From Neisseria sp. Marseille-Q5346 (GTDB lineage Bacteria; Pseudomonadota; Gammaproteobacteria; Burkholderiales; Neisseriaceae): 64,000 bases of DNA. Each line of letters opens with the position of its first letter. Position 1 is the first letter of the stretch. This document shows, one piece after another, positions 28,233 to 36,291 of this stretch. Below the pieces are notes generated by a model. It worked only from the letters and a program-made list of their open reading frames with translations. It did not search any database and was not told where the DNA came from. Location of the stretch: NCBI RefSeq assembly GCF_946902045.1, contig NZ_OX336253.1:434001-498000 (forward strand). Direction: 5' to 3'. The position numbers and the translations under genes were made by a program.

Positions 28233-29540
28233 TTAATCATCCAGCGCATCTTTATCCAAGGATTTCAACCATTTCAGCTTTTCGCCGATTTTGATTTCCA
28301 ATCCGCGTGGAACGGGTTGGTAGAAGTCCGGTTCGTCCAAGCCGTCGGGCATATAGCTTTCGCCGGCGGCGTAGGCGTTCGGTTCATCATGGGCATAGCG
28401 GTATTCGCGTCCGTAACCCAATTCTTTCATCAACTTGGTCGGTGCATTGCGCAGGTGGACGGGCACTTCGTTGCTGGCATTTTCTTTGACGAAACGGCGC
28501 ATTTGGTTGTATGCCTTATAGCCTGCATTGGATTTGGCTGCAGCGGCGAGATACAACACGGCTTGAGCTAAAGCGAGTTCCCCTTCTGGCGAGCCTAAGC
28601 GCTCATAAGTAGTGGCGGCATCATTGGCAATCGTTAAAGCTCGCGGATCGGCCAAGCCAATATCTTCCCATGCCATGCGGACAATGCGGCGGGCAAGATA
28701 GCGCGGGTCGGTACCGCCGTCGAGCATACGGCAGAACCAATACAGCGCAGCGTTGGGATGCGAGCCGCGCACGGATTTGTGCAGCGCAGAAATTTGGTTG
28801 TAGAAACTCTCGCCACCCTTATCAAAACGGCGGATTTGCGCACCCAAACTATCGGCAAGAAATTCGGCGGTTAAGGTTTTCAGACGGCGTGTATTAGCAG
28901 CACGTAAAAGTTGTTCCAATAAATTCAACAATCTGCGCGCATCGCCGTCGGCGGTATTGACGAGCAATTCCCGCGCATCGGCTTCAATCGTGAAATCTTG
29001 GTATTCAGGCAAAGCCAATACTTTGGCAATCAGCTTCTTCAGGTCGTCTGAAGACAAGGATTGCAAAACATACACCTGCGCGCGGCTCAACAGCGCGGGA
29101 TTGACTTCAAACGACGGATTTTCCGTAGTCGCGCCGATAAAGGTCAGCAAACCGCTTTCGACATGCGGCAAAAACGCGTCCTGCTGAGCCTTGTTGAAGC
29201 GGTGGACTTCATCGACAAACAAAATCGTCGCGCGTCCCTGTTGCAAAGCGATTTCGGCTTTATCGATTGCCTCGCGTATGTCCTTCACGCCGGAAAACAC
29301 AGCGGAAACAGGCAGAAACTGGGCGTTGAAACTCTGCGCTAAAATCCGCGCCAACGTCGTCTTGCCCACGCCTGGCGGCCCCCACAGCAACATAGAATGC
29401 GGCTTTCCGCCTTCCACCGCCACGCGCAAAGGTCTGCCCTCGCCGATTAAGTGCTGCTGCCCGATGACATCATCTAAAGAATGCGGGCGCAGGCGTTCGG
29501 CTAAAGGGGCTTCGGGTTGGCGTGCAAAAAGGTCGGACAT
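28233..29540 (-). CDS. rarA: replication-associated recombination protein RarA/MgsA
   Basis: This 435-residue AAA+ ATPase, related to clamp-loader subunits, acts at stalled replication forks. The start at 29540 (MSDLFARQPEAPLAERLRP) is the family N-terminus; the frame 22 codons upstream is spurious. Walker A is LLWGPPGVGKTTLARI, Walker B ILFVDEVHRFNKAQQDAFL, and sensor 1 FIGATTENPSFEVNPALLSR. The C-terminal tetramerisation region includes SNAGYKAYNQM. It is transcribed divergently from a lipoprotein gene. Confidence 0.95.
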   Translation of the reverse strand: MSDLFARQPEAPLAERLRPHSLDDVIGQQHLIGEGRPLRVAVEGGKPHSMLLWGPPGVGKTTLARILAQSFNAQFLPVSAVFSGVKDIREAIDKAEIALQQGRATILFVDEVHRFNKAQQDAFLPHVESGLLTFIGATTENPSFEVNPALLSRAQVYVLQSLSSDDLKKLIAKVLALPEYQDFTIEADARELLVNTADGDARRLLNLLEQLLRAANTRRLKTLTAEFLADSLGAQIRRFDKGGESFYNQISALHKSVRGSHPNAALYWFCRMLDGGTDPRYLARRIVRMAWEDIGLADPRALTIANDAATTYERLGSPEGELALAQAVLYLAAAAKSNAGYKAYNQMRRFVKENASNEVPVHLRNAPTKLMKELGYGREYRYAHDEPNAYAAGESYMPDGLDEPDFYQPVPRGLEIKIGEKLKWLKSLDKDALDD

Positions 29541-29582
29541 AGCGGCTTTCGTGCTGATTGATTGAAAAGAAAACTCGCTAGC

Positions 29583-29633
29583 ATTATACGGTAGTTTCGC
29601 AAACACACATATCGGGCCGCATTACGGTATAAT
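29583..29633. promoter_or_regulatory. divergent -10 boxes between rarA and the lipoprotein gene
   Basis: TATAAT occurs on the plus strand at 29628-29633 (for the lipoprotein at 29692). It also occurs on the minus strand at 29583-29588 (for rarA, start 29540). Both -10 elements are perfect, while the -35 regions are weak. Confidence 0.45.
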
Positions 29634-29691
29634 ACATGCTATTTTGAGAATTCTTCGGACGTTTCAGACGGCCTTGTTTACAGGAAACATC

Positions 29692-30066
29692 ATGACTTCA
29701 AAAACTCTTTTGGCAGCTGTTACATCAGCTTTCTTATTGGGTGCATGCGCTACCGGCGGCGACTCTTTCGGCGGTTTGGGCAGCGGTACGGGTATCGGCA
29801 GCAGCGTAGTGAAAATGGCGGTAGACAGCCAATGCCGTACCGAATTAAACAAACGTAACGAATGGCGCGTCATTGCTTTGGCCATGAGCGCGGAAAAACA
29901 AGCCGAATGGGAAAATAAAATCTGCGGCTGCGCCAGCGAAGAAGCGCCAAATCAATTGACTGCAACCGAAATGATGCAGGTATTGAGCCCGGCAACCCGC
30001 GATCAGGCCATTGCTTCCGTTACCGCGAAAACGGTTACCGCCTGCTTCAAACGACTCTACAAATAA
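29692..30066 (+). CDS. small lipoprotein, unknown function
   Basis: This 124-residue protein starts at ATG 29692 with a lipoprotein signal (MTSKTLLAAVTSAFLLGAC; lipobox LGAC, Cys19). A Gly/Ser-rich linker follows (GGDSFGGLGSGTGIGSS), then a domain with four further cysteines (QCRTEL, KICGCASEE, TACFKRLYK). The Cys pattern suggests a disulfide-bonded periplasmic domain. A DUS lies in the leader just before the start (about 29662-29673). I do not recognise the function. Confidence 0.75.
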   Translation: MTSKTLLAAVTSAFLLGACATGGDSFGGLGSGTGIGSSVVKMAVDSQCRTELNKRNEWRVIALAMSAEKQAEWENKICGCASEEAPNQLTATEMMQVLSPATRDQAIASVTAKTVTACFKRLYK

Positions 30067-30112
30067 TCGTTCAGACGGCCTTTTTTAATATCGAGGCCGT
30101 CTGAATTCGTTT
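30067..30112. terminator. back-to-back DUS elements between the lipoprotein gene and thrC
   Basis: A reverse DUS (about 30069-30080) precedes a forward DUS (about 30096-30107). Paired outward this way they can still form a stem. The site is probably both a terminator and an uptake signal. Confidence 0.5.
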
Positions 30113-30152
30113 TGACTTTCTATTTGAATTTTAAATACATAGAGAAGAAACC

Positions 30153-31562
30153 ATGAAATACATCAGCACCCGCGGTGCAACCGCACGCAAGCAATTCAGC
30201 GAAGTTTTATTGATGGGTTTGGCTCCTGACGGCGGTTTGATGCTGCCTGAGCAATACCCTCAAATCGACCGTGCTACCTTAGACCAATGGCGCACACTCA
30301 GCTACCCTGAGCTGGCGTTTGAAGTCATGAGCCTGTTTGCCACCGACATCCCTGCTGATGATTTACGCGACATTATCAACCGCACCTACACCGAAGAAGT
30401 ATTCGGTACCAAAGCCATCACTCCGGTGCGCACACTTTCAGACGGCATCAAAATCCAAGCCCTCTCCAACGGCCCGACTTTGGCATTCAAAGACATGGCC
30501 ATGCAATTCTTGGGCAATGCGTTTGAATATGTATTGAACAAAGAAGGCAAAGAACTCAATATTTTAGGTGCCACCAGCGGCGACACCGGCTCTGCCGCCG
30601 AATATGCCCTGCGTGGTAAAAAAGGTGTCAACGTCTTCATGCTGTCGCCGGAAGGCAAAATGAGCGCATTCCAACGCGCGCAAATGTTCAGCCTGCAAGA
30701 TGCCAACATCCACAACATCGCCGTTGAAGGCATGTTTGACGACTGCCAAGACATCGTCAAAGCCGTACAAAACGATGCCGAATTCAAAGCCAAATACCAC
30801 ATCGGCACAGTCAACTCCATCAACTGGGGCCGTATCGTCGCCCAAGTCGTGTACTACTTCGCCGGTTATTTCAATGCCACTTCGAGCAATGACGAAAAAG
30901 TCAGCTTCTGCGTACCAAGCGGCAACTTCGGCAATGTCTGCGCCGGCCATATCGCCCGCCAAATGGGCCTGCCCATCCACCGCTTGATTGTCGCCACCAA
31001 CGAAAACGACGTATTGGACGAATTTTTCAAAACCGGCGCATACCGTCCGCGCAATAGCGAACATACCCATGTTACTTCCAGCCCGTCTATGGACATTTCT
31101 AAAGCCTCCAACTTCGAGCGTTTTGTGTTTGACCTGATGGATCGCGATGCGGACGAAATCCAAACCTTATGGGCGGAAGTAGCCTCCGGCAAAGGCTTCA
31201 ATTTGGAATTTGCCTTAAACAAAGTACATCAACAATATGGCTTTGTTTCCGGTAAATCGACCCATGCCAACCGCCTTGCCACCATCAAACAGGTTTACGA
31301 GCAAGATCATGAATTGATTGATCCGCATACAGCCGATGGCGTCAAAGTTGCCCGTGAAGTGCGTGAAGAAGGTGAAACGGTTGTTTGTTTGGAAACTGCG
31401 TTGGCAGCGAAATTCGATGCGACCATACGCGAAGCCGTCGGCGATGTCGCCATTCCGCGCCCCACCGCTCTGGAAGGTTTGGAAAACCTGCCGCAGCGCG
31501 TGCAAACCGTGCCGAACAGTGCGGATGCGGTAAAAGGCATCATCAAACAAACCCTTGCCTGA
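30153..31562 (+). CDS. thrC: threonine synthase
   Basis: This 469-residue PLP enzyme converts O-phospho-homoserine to threonine. It is the long (fungal/proteobacterial) form: MKYISTRGATARKQFSEVLLMGLAPDGGL at the start, the PLP-lysine motif LAFKDMAMQFLG at about 110-121, LGATSGDTGSAAEYALRG, and SVNSINWGRI-like segments. It is complete. An AT-form DUS in reverse lies inside the coding region near 30439-30450 (reading SDGIK). GAAGAAA precedes ATG 30153. Confidence 0.96.
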   Translation: MKYISTRGATARKQFSEVLLMGLAPDGGLMLPEQYPQIDRATLDQWRTLSYPELAFEVMSLFATDIPADDLRDIINRTYTEEVFGTKAITPVRTLSDGIKIQALSNGPTLAFKDMAMQFLGNAFEYVLNKEGKELNILGATSGDTGSAAEYALRGKKGVNVFMLSPEGKMSAFQRAQMFSLQDANIHNIAVEGMFDDCQDIVKAVQNDAEFKAKYHIGTVNSINWGRIVAQVVYYFAGYFNATSSNDEKVSFCVPSGNFGNVCAGHIARQMGLPIHRLIVATNENDVLDEFFKTGAYRPRNSEHTHVTSSPSMDISKASNFERFVFDLMDRDADEIQTLWAEVASGKGFNLEFALNKVHQQYGFVSGKSTHANRLATIKQVYEQDHELIDPHTADGVKVAREVREEGETVVCLETALAAKFDATIREAVGDVAIPRPTALEGLENLPQRVQTVPNSADAVKGIIKQTLA

Positions 31563-31608
31563 TGTCCCGTGTGGGCGGCATTCCGTCCAAACTTAAGATT
31601 GAAAGAAA

Positions 31609-32403
31609 ATGACTTTACCTATGCATGAAACCCGTTTTTCCATCCTGCTGGACGAACTGGCGGCAAAACAGGAGGCCGCCATCGCCCCCCACCTGCTAGC
31701 CGACGGAACCAAGGTATGGGTACGCAAAGCAGGCAGGCACAATGCGCGATGGCGTTACGCGCTGCTCGGTATGGTTGCCCGATATTTGAAACTGGGGTTG
31801 TTGAAGCCGGTCCCCAGCCTCGGAGGTGAGCCTGCCATTGCAACCGAGTCGAAACGCCTGTACGAATTGCGCTCTGCGGGGATAGCCGTTCCCGAATTGC
31901 TCGCCGTCCGGAAAAATGCCCTTATGTTCGGCAATTTGGAAGGGGTCCCGCTCGATACGCAAATCCGCAAAGAAGCCGAAGCCGGAAAGGCAGACGCTTG
32001 GCTTGCCGGTTTGGAAGCCATTGCCCATGTGCATGAAAAACGGCAGTTCCTCAGTCAGGCGTTTGCACGGAATATGATGTCGGACGGAAAAAACATCAGC
32101 TTTTTGGACTTTGAAGACGACCCTTCCGAAGTCCTGACCATAGCGCAATGCCAAGCCCGCGATTGGCTCTGCTACATTCATTCTACCGCGCTGATATTGA
32201 AAAACGGCGGACTGCTGGAAGCGGCAGCGGAAAAATGGGGCAGCGTACTGTCAGCGCAGCCTGCAGAAATACAAAGGCTGATTGCCGCCACCGTCAAACC
32301 GATCCTCCCAATACGCGGGCTGGAACACCCCCGCTGGGGACGGGACGCGCTCAGGCTGGCAGCCTCGATTTCCCTGATTTACCTTGCGGATATGCCGCCG
32401 TAA
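31609..32403 (+). CDS. kinase-fold (Bud32/Kdo-kinase-like) protein, possibly degenerate
   Basis: This 264-residue protein has a weak protein-kinase-like layout. A Gly/Lys N-lobe (DGTKVWVRKAGRHNARWRYALLG) is followed by YELRSAGIAVPELLAVRKNALMFGNLEG. A catalytic-loop region RNMMSDGKNISFLDFEDDP follows, with the metal-binding D-F-E but no canonical HGD. Similar proteins in other bacteria are annotated as lipopolysaccharide-type or serine/threonine kinases. Its base and codon style differs from thrC, and it is followed by an AT-dialect DUS. The start ATG 31609 has weak upstream purines; ATG 31621 is an alternative. Confidence 0.55.
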   Translation: MTLPMHETRFSILLDELAAKQEAAIAPHLLADGTKVWVRKAGRHNARWRYALLGMVARYLKLGLLKPVPSLGGEPAIATESKRLYELRSAGIAVPELLAVRKNALMFGNLEGVPLDTQIRKEAEAGKADAWLAGLEAIAHVHEKRQFLSQAFARNMMSDGKNISFLDFEDDPSEVLTIAQCQARDWLCYIHSTALILKNGGLLEAAAEKWGSVLSAQPAEIQRLIAATVKPILPIRGLEHPRWGRDALRLAASISLIYLADMPP

Positions 32404-32418
32404 GGCACCGCCTATCCC

Positions 32419-32450
32419 GCTATGCCGTCTGAAAGCCCTTCAAACGGCAT
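32419..32450. terminator. AT-dialect DUS hairpin after the kinase-like gene
   Basis: ATGCCGTCTGAA at about 32421-32432 is followed by the imperfect inverse TTCAAACGGCAT (one mismatch). Most terminator pairs in the window use the AG dialect, so this one stands out. Confidence 0.6.
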
Positions 32451-32471
32451 ATAATCGCTGTGCATCAAGCA

Positions 32472-32500
32472 TTGTCGCAACCATCCGTTTCGTTTAGAAT
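32472..32500 (+). promoter_or_regulatory. promoter of the first fpr copy
   Basis: TTGTCG (32472-32477), a 17-base spacer and TAGAAT (32495-32500) form a plausible sigma-70 promoter. The spacer end plus -10, TTTCGTTTAGAATT, is repeated exactly in the msbA promoter. Confidence 0.5.
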
Positions 32501-32591
32501 TTTAGCTTTATCCCGAATTGGGCAGATATTTTCATTCTGACACACGTCCCAAATAAACACTTCCCATTTCTTTTACTGACAGGAAACCCAA

Positions 32592-33368
32592 ATGGCAGCA
32601 TTCAATACCCAAAAAGTATTGTCCGTACACCACTGGACAGACGCATATTTTACCTTTACCTGCACCCGCGACGAATCTTTGCGCTTTGAAAACGGCCAAT
32701 TCGTCATGGTCGGATTGATGGTGGACGGCAAGCCGCTGATGCGCGCATACAGCGTGGCTTCTGCCAACTGGGAAGAGCATCTGGAATTTTTCAGCATTAA
32801 AGTACAAGACGGCCCATTGACCAGCCGCCTGCAACACCTTAAAGTCGGCGATGATGTCCTTATCAGTAAAAAACCGACCGGCACACTGGTTGCCGGCGAC
32901 CTAAATCCGGGCAAACACCTCTATCTCCTGAGCACCGGTACCGGCATCGCCCCTTTCCTAAGCATTACCAAAGACCCTGAAATTTACGAGCAATTCGAAA
33001 AAATCATCTTGGTTCACGGTGTACGCTACAAAAAAGACTTGGCATACTACGACCGCTTCACTAAAGAATTGCCCGAACACGAATACCTGGGCGATTTGGT
33101 TAAAGAAAAATTGATTTACTACCCGATTGTTTCACGCGAAGACTATGTACACCACGGCCGTCTGACCGATTTAATGCGCAGCGGCAAACTCTTCGAAGAC
33201 ATCGGTCTGCCTAAAATCAATCCGCAAGACGACCGCGCCATGTTGTGCGGCAGCCCTGCCATGTTGAAAGACACCTGCAACGTCTTGGACGAATTCGGCC
33301 TGACCGTTTCTCCGAAAACCGGTGTCCGCGGCGACTACCTGATTGAGCGCGCATTCGTCGATCAATAA
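32592..33368 (+). CDS. fpr: ferredoxin-NADP+ reductase, copy 1
   Basis: This 258-residue FAD enzyme of the bacterial (subclass I) ferredoxin/flavodoxin-NADP reductase type transfers electrons between NADPH and ferredoxin. The FAD site is RAYSVASANWEEHLEFFSIK, the NADP-binding segment STGTGIAPFLSITKDPEIYEQFEKIILVHGVR, and the pyridine-nucleotide motif CGSPAMLKD. The C-terminus GDYLIERAFVDQ is typical. It is identical in protein sequence to a second copy 2,851 bases downstream across msbA. A coding DUS (CGGCCGTCTGA at about 33155) is present in both. The start is supported by AGGAAACCC before ATG. Confidence 0.95.
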   Translation: MAAFNTQKVLSVHHWTDAYFTFTCTRDESLRFENGQFVMVGLMVDGKPLMRAYSVASANWEEHLEFFSIKVQDGPLTSRLQHLKVGDDVLISKKPTGTLVAGDLNPGKHLYLLSTGTGIAPFLSITKDPEIYEQFEKIILVHGVRYKKDLAYYDRFTKELPEHEYLGDLVKEKLIYYPIVSREDYVHHGRLTDLMRSGKLFEDIGLPKINPQDDRAMLCGSPAMLKDTCNVLDEFGLTVSPKTGVRGDYLIERAFVDQ

Positions 33369-33383
33369 CGTATCCCCGGCAAC

Positions 33384-33415
33384 AGGCCGTCTGAAACCCT
33401 TCTTTCAGACGGCCG
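33384..33415. terminator. inverted AG-DUS pair after fpr copy 1
   Basis: DUS arms with a 6-base loop. The same terminator follows the second fpr copy, so the duplication extends past the stop codon. Confidence 0.75.
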
Positions 33416-33534
33416 CAACCGATATTTGAGAAGTGGGCAACATTATTGCCAAACCCACCAAACCACAGTCGTTCCCAATATAAAATCAAGGCGTTAAAAC
33501 AATACCGACTCCTTTTGACTTTCAATTGCAAACA

Positions 33535-33563
33535 TTGTAATGACAGATATTTTCGTTTAGAAT
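33535..33563 (+). promoter_or_regulatory. msbA promoter
   Basis: TTGTAA (33535-33540), 17 bases, TAGAAT (33558-33563), about 28 bases before ATG 33592. It shares TTTCGTTTAGAATT with the fpr copy 1 promoter. Confidence 0.5.
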
Positions 33564-33591
33564 TGCATGTTTGCTCTAAATTTGGATTGAT

Positions 33592-35358
33592 ATGCAGACA
33601 ACACAAGCCACATCCAACTGGGAGCTATACAAGCGCTTGCTTGGATATTTGAAAAGCTATTGGAAGATGTTTATCGTCTCCGTAGTGGCCATGCTGATTG
33701 TCGCCGGTACGATGCCGGCTTTCGGTTACTTGCTCAAACCTTTAATCAATGAAGGTTTTGTCGATAAAAACATGAAAAGCATGTCATGGTTGCCGCTGGC
33801 AATTGTGGCGCTGTTTTTCGTTCGCGGCCTGTTCAATTTCATCAACGAATATTGCACGACGTATCTGTCGAGCCACTTGGTGCAGCGCTTGCGCGGTGAA
33901 ATGTTCAACAAAATGATGCACCTGCCGACTTCGTATTTCAGCAGCAATACCGGCGGCCGTCTGATGTCGCGCATTTTAAGCGACGTCAACCAAATTACCG
34001 ATGCAGGATTTAACGTCATTACCGTGATTGCCAAAGACGGCGTGAGCGTAGTCGGCCTGTTGGGCTTGCTGACTTATCTGAACTGGCGTTTGACTCTGAT
34101 TACTTTTATTATTTTGCCGGTCGTCGCCGTATGTATCCAAACAGTCAGCAAACGCCTGCGCAAATTGTCTGCCAACAACCAAATTTATCTTGGCCAGCTG
34201 ATGCAGGTTTTGGGCGAAAGCATTAATGGCGAACGCGTTGTAAAAATCTACGGTGGTCAAGATTATGAAAATCGCCGCTTCAACCGTATTGCCGACGATG
34301 TGCGCCGCAACCTGCTCAAACAGGTTTCCGCCAGCTCTGCCGGTACCGGCATTACGCAATTAATGGCTTCGGTTGCACTGGCCGCAATTATTTACGCAGC
34401 CGCCCGCCAAGCCGGACTTTCAGGCTTCAGCGCAGGCGATTTTATGTCGTTTTTGTCCAGCATGATCTTGATGTTTGACCCCATCAAACGCATGACCGGC
34501 GTGATGCAATCCCTGCAGCGTGGTTTGGCGGCGGCAGAAAGCGTCTTTACCTTTTTGGATCAACCCGAAGAAAGCAACGAAGGCAAACAAACCCTCAGCC
34601 CAAACCCTGGCAATATCGAATTTTGCGATGTTGTACACCGTTATCCCGAAGCCGAACGCAACAGCTTGAACCACATCAACCTGCTTGTCCCGCAAGGCAA
34701 AGTGACTGCCTTGGTCGGCGCATCGGGTTGCGGCAAAACCACCTTGGCCAATATGTTGCCGCGCTTCCTTAATCCCAATGAAGGCGAAGTTTTGATCGGC
34801 GGCATCAACGTCAATGAATATACGCTCGAAAGCTTGCGCAGCCGCATGGCATTCGTCGGCCAAAACGTTGTCCTGTTTAATGGTACGATTGCTGAAAACA
34901 TTGCCTATGCTCAAACTGACAAATTCAGTGAGGCAGAAATTATCAATGCTGCAAAAGCCGCGAATGCTTGGGAATTTATCCAAAAAATGCCGCAAGGCCT
35001 GCACACTGAAGTCGGCGAAAACGGTTTAAAACTGTCCGGCGGCCAACGTCAACGTCTCGCTATTGCGCGTGCGCTTTTGAAAAACGCGCCGATTTTAATT
35101 TTAGACGAAGCCACCAGTGCATTGGATAATGAATCCGAACGTTTGGTACAAACCGCATTGGAAAACCTGATGCAAAACCGTACCACTTTGGTGATTGCCC
35201 ACCGACTTTCTACCATCGAAAAAGCCGACAATATCGTTGTGATGCACGAAGGCAATGTAGTCGAACAAGGCACACACCAAGAATTAATCAGCGCAGGCGG
35301 ACGCTATGCCGACCTGCACAGCCTCAGCGAAAAATCAGCCGTACCGGCGAGCAAGTAA
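33592..35358 (+). CDS. msbA: lipid A / lipooligosaccharide export ABC transporter MsbA
   Basis: This 588-residue half-transporter flips lipid A-core across the inner membrane. The N-terminal six-helix domain covers about 1-310 (MFIVSVVAMLIVAGTMPAFGYLL; GRLMSRILSDVNQITDAGF coupling region). The C-terminal ATPase domain has Walker A VGASGCGKTTLANMLPRF, signature LSGGQRQRLAIARAL, Walker B ILILDEATSALDNESE and the switch AHRLSTIE. It is complete. The ribosome site is weak. It is flanked on both sides by near-identical fpr genes, so deletion or amplification of msbA by recombination is conceivable. Confidence 0.95.
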   Translation: MQTTQATSNWELYKRLLGYLKSYWKMFIVSVVAMLIVAGTMPAFGYLLKPLINEGFVDKNMKSMSWLPLAIVALFFVRGLFNFINEYCTTYLSSHLVQRLRGEMFNKMMHLPTSYFSSNTGGRLMSRILSDVNQITDAGFNVITVIAKDGVSVVGLLGLLTYLNWRLTLITFIILPVVAVCIQTVSKRLRKLSANNQIYLGQLMQVLGESINGERVVKIYGGQDYENRRFNRIADDVRRNLLKQVSASSAGTGITQLMASVALAAIIYAAARQAGLSGFSAGDFMSFLSSMILMFDPIKRMTGVMQSLQRGLAAAESVFTFLDQPEESNEGKQTLSPNPGNIEFCDVVHRYPEAERNSLNHINLLVPQGKVTALVGASGCGKTTLANMLPRFLNPNEGEVLIGGINVNEYTLESLRSRMAFVGQNVVLFNGTIAENIAYAQTDKFSEAEIINAAKAANAWEFIQKMPQGLHTEVGENGLKLSGGQRQRLAIARALLKNAPILILDEATSALDNESERLVQTALENLMQNRTTLVIAHRLSTIEKADNIVVMHEGNVVEQGTHQELISAGGRYADLHSLSEKSAVPASK

Positions 35359-35442
35359 CTGAAGCCGTATTCCACTCTTTTTATTAACCTCGGCCGCCCC
35401 GACTTATCCTATTCAGACGGCCCCATCCGACAGAAAATATCA

Positions 35443-36219
35443 ATGGCAGCATTCAATACCCAGAAAGTCTTGTCCGTACATCACTGGACAGACGCATATT
35501 TTACCTTTACCTGCACCCGCGACGAATCTTTGCGCTTTGAAAACGGCCAATTCGTCATGGTCGGATTGATGGTGGACGGCAAGCCGCTGATGCGCGCATA
35601 CAGCGTGGCTTCTGCCAACTGGGAAGAGCATCTGGAATTTTTCAGCATTAAAGTACAAGACGGCCCATTGACCAGCCGCCTGCAACACCTTAAAGTCGGC
35701 GATGATGTCCTTATCAGTAAAAAACCGACCGGCACACTGGTTGCCGGCGACCTAAATCCGGGCAAACACCTCTATCTCCTGAGCACCGGTACCGGCATCG
35801 CCCCTTTCCTAAGCATTACCAAAGACCCTGAAATTTACGAGCAATTCGAAAAAATCATCTTGGTTCACGGTGTACGCTACAAAAAAGACTTGGCATACTA
35901 CGACCGCTTCACTAAAGAATTGCCCGAACACGAATACCTGGGCGATTTGGTTAAAGAAAAATTGATTTACTACCCGATTGTTTCACGCGAAGACTATGTA
36001 CACCACGGCCGTCTGACCGATTTAATGCGCAGCGGCAAACTCTTCGAAGACATCGGTCTGCCTAAAATCAATCCGCAAGACGACCGCGCTATGCTGTGCG
36101 GCAGCCCAGCCATGTTGAAAGATACCTGCAACGTCTTGGACGAATTCGGCCTAACCGTTTCTCCGAAAACAGGCGTTCGCGGCGACTACCTGATTGAGCG
36201 CGCATTCGTCGATCAATAA
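35443..36219 (+). CDS. fpr: ferredoxin-NADP+ reductase, copy 2
   Basis: This is a second 258-residue copy, identical in every residue to the protein at 32592-33368. At DNA level 608 central bases are identical (32631-33238 against 35482-36089). The few synonymous differences cluster in the first 40 bases and after position 36089. This indicates recent duplication or, more likely, gene conversion. The upstream region differs from copy 1: a DUS (ATTCAGACGGCC, about 35411) replaces the first promoter, and no good promoter is visible. It may rely on msbA read-through. Motifs are as in copy 1. Confidence 0.95.
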   Translation: MAAFNTQKVLSVHHWTDAYFTFTCTRDESLRFENGQFVMVGLMVDGKPLMRAYSVASANWEEHLEFFSIKVQDGPLTSRLQHLKVGDDVLISKKPTGTLVAGDLNPGKHLYLLSTGTGIAPFLSITKDPEIYEQFEKIILVHGVRYKKDLAYYDRFTKELPEHEYLGDLVKEKLIYYPIVSREDYVHHGRLTDLMRSGKLFEDIGLPKINPQDDRAMLCGSPAMLKDTCNVLDEFGLTVSPKTGVRGDYLIERAFVDQ

Positions 36220-36233
36220 CGTACGTCAGCAAC

Positions 36234-36265
36234 AGGCCGTCTGAAACCCTTCTTTCAGACGGCCT
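36234..36265. terminator. inverted AG-DUS pair after fpr copy 2
   Basis: The same sequence and loop as the pair after copy 1, ending in GGCCT rather than GGCCG. Confidence 0.75.
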
Positions 36266-36291
36266 AAAACCTTAATAATTTATCCCACATT

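Noticed and set aside
30439..30450. AT-form DUS inside thrC as proof of transfer from meningococcus-like species
   Set aside because: Single AT-form elements also occur in core coding DNA here (for example about 15924) and arise by one substitution from the AG form, so alone they do not show transfer.
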